7,295 nt of DNA from Microcoleaceae cyanobacterium UBA11344 (lineage in GTDB: Bacteria; Cyanobacteriota; Cyanobacteriia; Cyanobacteriales; Microcoleaceae): NCBI GenBank assembly GCA_003483675.1, contig DMYK01000335.1, positions 9,407 to 16,701 on the forward strand. The letters run 5' to 3'. Below the pieces are notes generated by a model. That model did no database searches. It saw only the letters and a program-made list of their open reading frames with translations, and was not told the origin of the DNA. Made by a program: the position numbers and the translations under genes. Of this stretch, positions 1-4,555 are shown piece by piece. Positions within the stretch are counted from its first letter, which is position 1; each line of letters starts with the position of its first letter.

Positions 1-30
1 TCCGTTACATCCGTTACAAAATCCGTTGCC
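1..30. repeat. Short tandem repeat at the left edge, upstream of ugd
   Basis: Three copies of a nonamer of the form TCCGTTRCM lie at 1-9, 10-18 and 22-30; the first two are identical and abut, and the third is offset by AAA. Short tandem repeats of this kind are common in intergenic DNA of filamentous cyanobacteria. The array starts at the first base of the window, so it may be longer. It sits 48-77 nt before the ugd start and could overlap its promoter or leader, but no -10 or -35 element can be assigned. Confidence 0.6.
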
Positions 31-65
31 CAACTTCCTTCGTTTCCATCTAATTTATTTACTTT

Positions 66-70
66 GAGGA
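66..70 (+). promoter_or_regulatory. Ribosome binding site of ugd
   Basis: GAGGA lies 7 nt before the ATG at 78. It fixes the start of the dehydrogenase, and the protein begins immediately with the first Rossmann strand as expected. It is one of the few good Shine-Dalgarno sites in this window. Confidence 0.75.
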
Positions 71-77
71 CATTTCT

Positions 78-1466
78 ATGCGTGTATGTGTCATCGGTAC
101 TGGATATGTTGGCTTAGTCACCGGCACTTGTTTAGCTCACATCGGACATCATGTGATTTGCGTAGACAACAACGAAGAAAAAGTCAAGTTAATGAAGTCT
201 GGACAATCGCCAATTTTTGAACCCGGACTTTCTGAATTAATGTCTTCTGCATCTGCGTCGGGCAATCTAGAATTTACTGCGGATTTGGCAGCCGGAGTGG
301 CTCATGGAGAGATTTTATTTATTGCCGTGGGCACCCCTCCTTTGCCTACAGGAGAAAGCGATACTCGCTACGTGGAAGCGGTTGCACGCGGAATTGGTGC
401 TCACCTCGACGGCGACTACAAAGTGTTAGTAAATAAATCGACGGTGCCCATCGGTTCGGGGGATTGGGTGCGAAGAATTGTACTCGACGGTTTGGCGGAA
501 CGTCAAAAACCTGAAAGTAGCGAAGGGGCTACAGGCGAAGAAGTAGTAGCAAAAACTGTTGCTCAATTTGATGTGGTTAGCAACCCGGAGTTTTTGCGAG
601 AGGGTTGTGCTATTTTCGATACCTTTAATCCCGATCGCATTGTTCTCGGCAGCAATTCTCAACGGGCGATGGACATGATGATCCAATTGTACGGGCCGAT
701 TGTCGATCGCAGTTTTGCAGAAAATCCATCTTTACCACCGGTGCCTGTGGTGATCACTGATATCAGTTCAGCGGAGATGATTAAGTACGCTGCTAATGCT
801 TTTTTGGCGACGAAGATTAGCTTTATCAATGAAGTGGCTAATATTTGCGATCGTGTCGGTGCAGATGTTACCCAAGTCGCCAAAGGAATCGGTTTAGATT
901 CGCGGATTGGCGACAAGTTTCTGCAAGCAGGAATTGGTTGGGGAGGTTCTTGTTTCCCCAAAGATGTCTCGGCATTAGTTCACACTGCCGACGATTACGG
1001 CTACGAGGCACATTTGCTGAAAGCGGCAGTGGCAGTTAACGAACATCAGCGATTGATTGCTATTGAAAAGTTGCAGCAAGTTTTGAAGATTCTCAAAGGC
1101 AAAACTGTAGGACTTTTGGGTTTGACTTTCAAGCCAGATACTGATGATTTGCGCGATGCTCCTTCTCTGAATTTAATCGAGAATTTGAACCGGTTGGGAG
1201 CTAAAGTTAAAGCTTACGATCCGATTGTTTCTCAAACTGGGATGCGTCACGGTTTGTCGGGAGTTTTGGTAGAAACCGATCCCGAAAGACTGGCTGATAG
1301 TTGCGATGCTTTGGTGTTGGTAACTGATTGGGAGCAGTTTCGCAATTTAGACTATGAGAAAATGGCGAAGTTGATGAATCATCCGGTGATGATTGACGGC
1401 CGCAATTTCTTAGACAAGAAGGTTTTAGAAGCGGCTGGTTTCCAATATGTGGGAATTGGAAGATAA
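78..1466 (+). CDS. ugd: UDP-glucose 6-dehydrogenase
   Basis: Cytosolic enzyme that oxidises UDP-glucose to UDP-glucuronate in two NAD+-dependent steps, supplying precursors for exopolysaccharide, sheath and lipopolysaccharide sugars. The protein is 462 aa, full length for the family. The Rossmann glycine motif GTGYVG is at 7-12, with the acidic D30 at the end of strand 2 for the NAD ribose. Family-typical segments follow: STVP (121-124), NPEFLREG (170-177, with E171), the helix around K236 and N240, and the catalytic nucleophile C292 in GGSCFPKD (289-296). The C-terminal UDP-binding domain contains FKPDTDDLRD (351-360). A polar stretch at about 141-163, before FDVVSN, is a surface linker and is longer than in short bacterial versions. 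The gene stands alone: no other polysaccharide gene is in view, and the next gene is convergent. A GDP-mannose dehydrogenase is the main alternative of the same superfamily; the overall motif set fits Ugd better. Confidence 0.95.
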   Translation: MRVCVIGTGYVGLVTGTCLAHIGHHVICVDNNEEKVKLMKSGQSPIFEPGLSELMSSASASGNLEFTADLAAGVAHGEILFIAVGTPPLPTGESDTRYVEAVARGIGAHLDGDYKVLVNKSTVPIGSGDWVRRIVLDGLAERQKPESSEGATGEEVVAKTVAQFDVVSNPEFLREGCAIFDTFNPDRIVLGSNSQRAMDMMIQLYGPIVDRSFAENPSLPPVPVVITDISSAEMIKYAANAFLATKISFINEVANICDRVGADVTQVAKGIGLDSRIGDKFLQAGIGWGGSCFPKDVSALVHTADDYGYEAHLLKAAVAVNEHQRLIAIEKLQQVLKILKGKTVGLLGLTFKPDTDDLRDAPSLNLIENLNRLGAKVKAYDPIVSQTGMRHGLSGVLVETDPERLADSCDALVLVTDWEQFRNLDYEKMAKLMNHPVMIDGRNFLDKKVLEAAGFQYVGIGR

Positions 1467-1483
1467 AGGGTGAGCGTGAAGTT

Positions 1484-1491
1484 GCGATCGC
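1484..1491. repeat. HIP1 octamer GCGATCGC (one of seven in the window)
   Basis: GCGATCGC is the highly iterated palindrome of cyanobacterial genomes. Perfect copies are at 1484, 1609, 1790, 2688, 5301, 5548 and 5939, about one per kilobase, falling in both genes and gaps. None lies in ugd, in the XRE, TPR or DUF3038 genes, or in the visible MutS2 part, although near-matches with a CGATCG core are frequent there. Its role is unsettled; here it serves mainly as a lineage marker. Confidence 0.9.
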
Positions 1492-1523
1492 GATTATACA
1501 GCGGATCCCAGATTTATGAAGCA

Positions 1524-1568
1524 GGACACGGCAATGCCGTGTCCCTAGGGGGATCGATCGATCCCGGG
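1524..1568. repeat. Chain of abutting palindromes
   Basis: Four palindromes tile this stretch. At 1524-1544 there is a perfect 10-bp inverted repeat (arm GGACACGGCA, one-base spacer). CCCTAGGG follows at 1543-1550, then GGGATCGATCGATCCC at 1550-1565 and CCCGGG at 1563-1568. The first matches, from memory, a dispersed cyanobacterial intergenic palindrome with the core GGACACGGCA/TGCCGTGTCC. Either strand could fold into strong hairpins between the convergent genes, but there is no T-run, so a classical intrinsic terminator is not supported. Confidence 0.75.
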
Positions 1569-1747
1569 GTGTACTTTTAGCAGCTACAAAACCATCTCGC
1601 AGCATTTCGCGATCGCCCGGAGTCAAAACCAAAACGTTTTTAACTGAGGAATGATCCCGATGGTAATATGATTTTAACACCTACTACAGCTACCACCTCA
1701 ATATTTTTACTCACAACTCACAAAAATTTACACCTAAAGCCCATCCC

Positions 1748-2245
1748 TCAATCCATCAAATCATCCGCCGCGGTTTCACCCGGATAAAAGCGATCGCTCA
1801 AAATCTCCTCCAGTGAATAACAGCAATCTGGCGGAAAAGTTTTAAGCGGCAAATTCGTTTCTCCTGCTGCCAATAATACAGCTTTTTCGTAAGCTGTTTG
1901 AAGACACTCTTTCAAATATGGCTTAAGACTAGGATTTTCTGACAACAATTCCAAAGTATCCCGACGCTGTACGCGAATCGTCATTAACCAACTGCGACTC
2001 CGCCGATTAGATTGATATTCCCATTTCAACAAATGTCCAATCAAAATACTCAACCGATTTCGCAATTCAGAACGTTGCTGTTTTCCCAAAGATTCAATCT
2101 CCTCAATTAAATTAACTAAATCTAGCTGAGTCCATTTTCCATCCCGCAAAAATTCCGCTTGTTTCTGAGTCCAAGCATAAAAATCAGTCTCATAAAGGCT
2201 TAGCGTCACTCTTCCCATTTCCTGTTCAGTTTGTGATGTCTGCAT
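1748..2245 (-). CDS. DUF29 family protein
   Basis: Protein of 165 aa with the full DUF29 pattern: LYETDFYAWTQKQAEFLRDG (17-36), the acidic helix LVNLIEEIESLGK (43-55), then LRNRLSILIGHLLKWEYQ (61-78), the basic RRSRSWLMTIR (81-91) and the late FPPDCCYSLEEILSDRFYP (137-155). There is no signal peptide or membrane segment, so it should be cytosolic. The family is very expanded in cyanobacteria and has no established function; the conserved helices and the Arg-rich RRSRSW segment are its hallmark. The ATG at 2245 is used; an alternative Met at residue 10 would remove only the variable tail before the domain. The nearest SD-like element is GAGG, 13 nt upstream and therefore weak. It starts 40 nt after the Uma2 gene stops, so co-transcription is likely. 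The Cys pair at 141-142 falls in the conserved tail. Confidence 0.9.
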   Translation of the reverse strand: MQTSQTEQEMGRVTLSLYETDFYAWTQKQAEFLRDGKWTQLDLVNLIEEIESLGKQQRSELRNRLSILIGHLLKWEYQSNRRSRSWLMTIRVQRRDTLELLSENPSLKPYLKECLQTAYEKAVLLAAGETNLPLKTFPPDCCYSLEEILSDRFYPGETAADDLMD

Positions 2246-2248
2246 CGC

Positions 2249-2282
2249 TTAATTAAAACCTCAAAACTGCTACTTTAATTAA
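2249..2282. repeat. AT-only inverted repeat between the Uma2 and DUF29 genes
   Basis: TTAATTAAA (2249-2257) and TTTAATTAA (2274-2282) are perfect 9-bp inverted arms around a 16-base loop. Each arm contains the palindrome TTAATTAA. The repeat occupies nearly the whole gap and sits just upstream of the DUF29 start, so it could affect translation of the downstream gene. It lacks a GC stem and is unlikely to be a terminator. Confidence 0.4.
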
Positions 2283-2285
2283 TTC

Positions 2286-2879
2286 TCAAATCTCCTTTTC
2301 ATGCTGCATCGGAAACACCCCCGACAAATCCAGAAACAAATCAGGAAAACCAGGAATAACAACCGACTCATTAAGCAAAACAATTCGCTTCAACCGATAA
2401 CCAAACTTATCTCGACTTTCCTGATAAGGCTCACTATAAACTTCCAGCCAATTGCTGACTAAATTAAAAATCCAGTAATTAGAAATACCATCCTCAGCAT
2501 AGATAGATAATTTCCTTACTTGGTCATAACTCAAAGTCGAATCAGAAATCTCAACCACCAACAAAATATCAGCAGGTTCTGGGTGAGAAGACAAATAATC
2601 ATCAGCGCGATTTCGAGCAATAACTACATCCGGCTGAGGCTCACTATCAGCAGGTAAAATAATCGGTTCTTGTCCCCGCACGATCGCGCGATCGCCCAGT
2701 AGCCTAATTAAAATACGAACTAAACGGGTATTACAAACAGAATGAGGTGTTTTTTTAGTCGGCATTTGAAGAATCTCTCCACGAATCAACTCAACCCGCT
2801 CATCCGGCCCAAAAAACCCCAATTCTCCGAGACGGTGATATTCACTTAGAGTAAAGCGTTTTGCAGTAACAGTAGTCAT
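2286..2879 (-). CDS. Uma2-family (DUF820) putative endonuclease
   Basis: Cytosolic protein of 197 aa from the chosen start. Uma2 proteins have a PD-(D/E)xK nuclease fold; they are numerous in cyanobacteria and their cellular role is not settled. Numbered from the ATG at 2879, the protein opens with TAKRFTLSEYHRLGELG, and the conserved RVELIRGEI lies at about 28-36 with E30 and E35. The metal-site motif is complete: PQPDVVIA with D84, LLVVEISDS with E110 and K123 in QVRKLSIYAEDG, followed by NYWIFNL. The frame extends upstream to a GTG at 2924 (212 aa), but the ATG has an AGGA 6 nt upstream and matches the usual family N-terminus MTT(V/A)TAKRFTL. It lies 97 nt after the unrecognised gene and 40 nt before the DUF29 gene on the same strand. 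All expected catalytic residues are present, so it is probably intact. Confidence 0.9.
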   Translation of the reverse strand: MTTVTAKRFTLSEYHRLGELGFFGPDERVELIRGEILQMPTKKTPHSVCNTRLVRILIRLLGDRAIVRGQEPIILPADSEPQPDVVIARNRADDYLSSHPEPADILLVVEISDSTLSYDQVRKLSIYAEDGISNYWIFNLVSNWLEVYSEPYQESRDKFGYRLKRIVLLNESVVIPGFPDLFLDLSGVFPMQHEKEI

Positions 2880-2885
2880 CTTTTT

Positions 2886-2890
2886 TCCTG
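2886..2890 (-). promoter_or_regulatory. Ribosome binding site that decides the Uma2 start
   Basis: On the minus strand CAGGA lies at 2890-2886, followed by the six bases AAAAAG and the ATG at 2879. The upstream in-frame GTG at 2924 has no comparable site, which favours the shorter 197-aa product. Confidence 0.65.
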
Positions 2891-2938
2891 TATGCGGTAC
2901 TGACGTCAACTTTGAAACACTCACCGGCAGTCAGTTTT

Positions 2939-2963
2939 GTAGGGTGTGCACTGCGCACCTTAC
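2939..2963. repeat. Hairpin-forming intergenic repeat
   Basis: Arms GTAGGGTGTGC (2939-2949) and GCGCACCTTAC (2953-2963) pair over 11 positions in a plus-strand transcript, with two G:U wobbles and the 3-base loop ACT. On the minus strand the wobble positions become A:C mismatches. Motifs of the GTAGGGTGTGC/GCGCACC type recur between genes of filamentous cyanobacteria, to my knowledge. It lies between the unrecognised gene and the Uma2 gene, both on the minus strand, and has no T-run downstream on that strand. Confidence 0.55.
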
Positions 2964-2976
2964 GCTTAAAAACTCT

Positions 2977-3450
2977 TTAAAAATTCTCCATCAAATCTTT
3001 TTCTTGGGCGTAAACATCCCGTAGCTGTTGTAGCGCTGAAAGTGCAATTACCGATTTAATAGTACCTACCAATTTTCCCCACTCAAGTAAGCTGTCAACT
3101 GAAACAGCATTTTTGAAATTGTAGGTATAGAATTGCGTCCAAAACTTAGGTGCTTGCTGGGCATTCCAGCGTTTGTACCATCCGGTAAAATCTTGAGATG
3201 TGGGGGGATTTACTGCTACAATTGGGGGGAAATCGGCGTAGCTGACAAATCGGCTGATTCCTTGGGCGTGAACATATACCATATAGTGACAACATTCGAT
3301 CCGGTAAATCTGTTCGGGTGAGATGTTGAATAAGAGTGCAACGGTTTCTTCGGTGACAAATCTCGATCGCGGATTCACAACCGAGGTGGATTTATGAATA
3401 ATTTTTGATGCGCAGATCGCCGAGGAGCTTGACTGATTTTCTGATATCAT
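2977..3450 (-). CDS. Hypothetical protein with possible helix-turn-helix N-terminal region
   Basis: Protein of 157 aa that I cannot assign to a named family. After a polar, Ser-rich N-terminus (1-30) comes FVTEETVALLFNISPEQIYRIE (31-52). This resembles the helix-turn-helix of excisionase/MerR-like proteins (a V-x-E-A-A-x-L-L-x-V-S-x-x-x-I-Y-R pattern) and is followed by a strand-rich VYVHAQGISRFVSYADFPP (58-76). The C-terminal half is aromatic-rich (GWYKRWNAQQAPKFWTQFY, 90-108) and ends in predicted helices. Cys53-Cys54 are adjacent. There is no signal peptide or membrane segment. The ATG at 3450 lacks an evident SD site. It is the first gene of a minus-strand run leading to the Uma2 and DUF29 genes and is divergent from the XRE regulator. 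The DNA-binding suggestion is a weak inference from the residue pattern; that this is a real protein is much surer. Confidence 0.7.
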   Translation of the reverse strand: MISENQSSSSAICASKIIHKSTSVVNPRSRFVTEETVALLFNISPEQIYRIECCHYMVYVHAQGISRFVSYADFPPIVAVNPPTSQDFTGWYKRWNAQQAPKFWTQFYTYNFKNAVSVDSLLEWGKLVGTIKSVIALSALQQLRDVYAQEKDLMENF

Positions 3451-3602
3451 GGTAGTGCATTGATCGATTGTAAGTGTACAAGACAGAGACCATCTGTCCA
3501 GGTTAAGCTTAATAGGTCGTCAGGAATGAGTTTTCGAGACTTAAAGGCGATCGGCTGTTTTAGATGCTATCATTATAAACGCAAGTGAATAGTTTGTCAA
3601 GT
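3451..3602. promoter_or_regulatory. Divergent promoter/operator region
   Basis: This 152-bp gap lies between two outward-facing genes and must hold both promoters. Candidates are weak. For the minus gene, TACAAT at 3472-3467 fits a -10 box but has no good -35 at 17 bp. For the plus XRE gene, TATAAA at 3574-3579 could be a -10, also without a -35. The perfect palindrome TTAAGCTTAA (3503-3512) and TGTACA (3475-3480) are possible operators for the adjacent XRE regulator. Assigning either as an operator is speculation based on position and symmetry. Confidence 0.4.
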
Positions 3603-3815
3603 ATGGGTTTAGTAAGAATCAAAGTTCGAGAACTAGCCGCCGAGAGGGGCTGGACATTTAAAGAGGTTGCCGATCGTTCTGGTGTAGTATACAGCACGAT
3701 CACAACCTATGCGAGGCGATCGTCCATATCAATGGTTGATTTTACCGCCCTTCACAAATTAGCGCGAGCTTTTGATGTGATGATTGAAGATTTAGTGGAG
3801 ATTATTGAGGAATAA
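3603..3815 (+). CDS. XRE/Cro-type helix-turn-helix transcriptional regulator
   Basis: Small protein of 70 aa from the ATG at 3603, consisting of one HTH_3/XRE domain and nothing else. Helix 1 is VRIKVRELAAERG, the scaffold helix TFKEVADRSG (about 18-27) precedes the turn, and the recognition helix VVYSTITTYARR lies at about 28-39. It is followed by FTALHKLARAFDVMIEDLVEIIEE, the usual helices 4-5 with an acidic tail. The frame is open upstream to a GTG at 3585 (76 aa). MGLVRIKVRELA is the more usual beginning of such cyanobacterial proteins, so the ATG is preferred, though neither start has an SD site. Family members bind DNA as dimers and often control their own or a neighbouring gene, so the divergent 157-aa gene is the obvious target. 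It could also be an antitoxin-like partner, but no toxin of a known family is adjacent. Confidence 0.85.
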   Translation: MGLVRIKVRELAAERGWTFKEVADRSGVVYSTITTYARRSSISMVDFTALHKLARAFDVMIEDLVEIIEE

Positions 3816-3996
3816 GTCGATAGTCAGGAATCAGGAGTAAGATTCTTGTAGTTCAAAGGTTTTAGCAATCTGAGAGTCCTAACTGCCCTCTTCTACTCCT
3901 AGTATAGAAGATTTCTATTCAGTTTTGGCTGCCTGGTAATTTTCTATGGAATCGGAGAAATTTGGGATAGAAAAAAAGCTACAGCAGAAGGCTATA
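3816..3996. other. Convergent gap with heptad repeat and weak hairpin
   Basis: This 181-bp gap lies between the XRE and TPR gene ends. Two near-identical heptamers, TCAGGAA and TCAGGAG, abut at 3824-3837, a remnant-size example of short tandem repeats. At 3889-3911 the arms TCTTCTA and TAGAAGA enclose a 9-base loop, and TTTCT follows on the plus strand. This could be a weak terminator for the XRE gene, but the stem is AT-rich and the T-tract is interrupted. Nothing else was recognised. Confidence 0.3.
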
Positions 3997-4509
3997 TTAC
4001 CTACTACCCATATCCTTCAAAACCTGCTCAAGCGTATTAGCTTCCTGAGTTTTTCCTTGCTTTCTAAATAAATCCCTCGCTCTTTTCACCGACTCTACAG
4101 CATCTGCCATCTTATTTTGTGCATAGAGCACTTGGCCTTTCATATAATAAAATTCTGGGACATCAGGCTTAATCCTTATTGCATTGTCAAAATAGGGAAT
4201 TGCTTCTGCTAACTTGTTTTGATTAGCTAAAATGCTGCCCAAGTTAGCGTAAGCTTCGGCAAAATTGGGGTTAATTTCAATTGCTCTGCGAAAAGCTCCT
4301 TCTGCTGCTGCCATATTTTGTTGCGCCGAAAAAGTTAAGCCTTGCTGAAAAACTTCTTCGGCACCAGTATTTTGAACCAAAATATCTTTTACAGGTAACT
4401 CTGCTCGCCGCGCCGGTAAAGAGAAACTTGCAGCAGATACTGGAGTAATTGTAAATATACTCGCGACAGTCGCAGCTAAAAACTCAATTATTTTGAACTC
4501 TTTCAACAT
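3997..4509 (-). CDS. Secreted tetratricopeptide-repeat protein
   Basis: Protein of 170 aa. The N-terminus has a charged start (MLKEFK), a hydrophobic core FLAATVASIFTI and a VSA-A cleavage site near residue 26, so it is predicted to be exported by Sec to the periplasm or thylakoid lumen. Three TPR units follow at about 51-84, 85-118 and 119-152. TPR1 and TPR2 end in the typical AIEINPNFA and AIRIKPDVP; each unit has the G/A-L-A-Y-P spacing of the motif. The tail (153-170) is a short capping helix. TPRs form a curved scaffold for protein-protein contacts; the partner is unknown. It begins 46 nt after the DUF4335 stop on the same strand and has its own ribosome binding site, so it may be co-transcribed with the DUF3038/DUF4335 pair and act on the periplasmic side of that membrane protein (inference). 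Confidence 0.88.
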   Translation of the reverse strand: MLKEFKIIEFLAATVASIFTITPVSAASFSLPARRAELPVKDILVQNTGAEEVFQQGLTFSAQQNMAAAEGAFRRAIEINPNFAEAYANLGSILANQNKLAEAIPYFDNAIRIKPDVPEFYYMKGQVLYAQNKMADAVESVKRARDLFRKQGKTQEANTLEQVLKDMGSR

Positions 4510-4516
4510 TTACAAG

Positions 4517-4522
4517 CCACCT
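4517..4522 (-). promoter_or_regulatory. Ribosome binding site of the TPR gene
   Basis: On the minus strand AGGTGG lies 7 nt before the ATG at 4509. It supports the start that gives a complete signal peptide. Confidence 0.55.
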
Positions 4523-4555
4523 AAATTTCAAATTCGGACTAGATTTTTTGAGGGT

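Larger units (their letters stand above)
1467..1747. other. Convergent intergenic gap, 281 bp
   Basis: This gap separates the 3' ends of ugd (+) and the DUF29 gene (-). It holds two HIP1 octamers (1484-1491, 1609-1616) and a chain of palindromes (1524-1568). It also holds a minus-strand open stretch at about 1567-1680 that reads like protein, as discussed under findings. No hairpin followed by a T-run was found for either flanking gene. The palindrome chain is the only strong secondary structure available to end transcription here. Confidence 0.5.

Noticed and set aside
1..30. CRISPR-like array at the left edge
   Set aside because: Units are only 9 bp with spacing of 0 and 3 bases, and no spacers are present; it is a simple tandem repeat.
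1207..1680. 157-aa minus-strand open frame across the ugd 3' end
   Set aside because: Most of it is antisense to the well-supported ugd gene and has low-quality composition; only the first 38 residues, in the gap, look protein-like and are treated as a possible remnant.
3585..3602. GTG at 3585 as start of the XRE gene
   Set aside because: It adds six residues (MNSLSS) with no SD support; MGLVRIKVRELA from 3603 is the more typical family start.
3889..3911. Intrinsic terminator after the XRE gene
   Set aside because: The 7-bp AT-rich stem with a 9-base loop and an interrupted T-tract is too weak to call; noted only in the gap entry.
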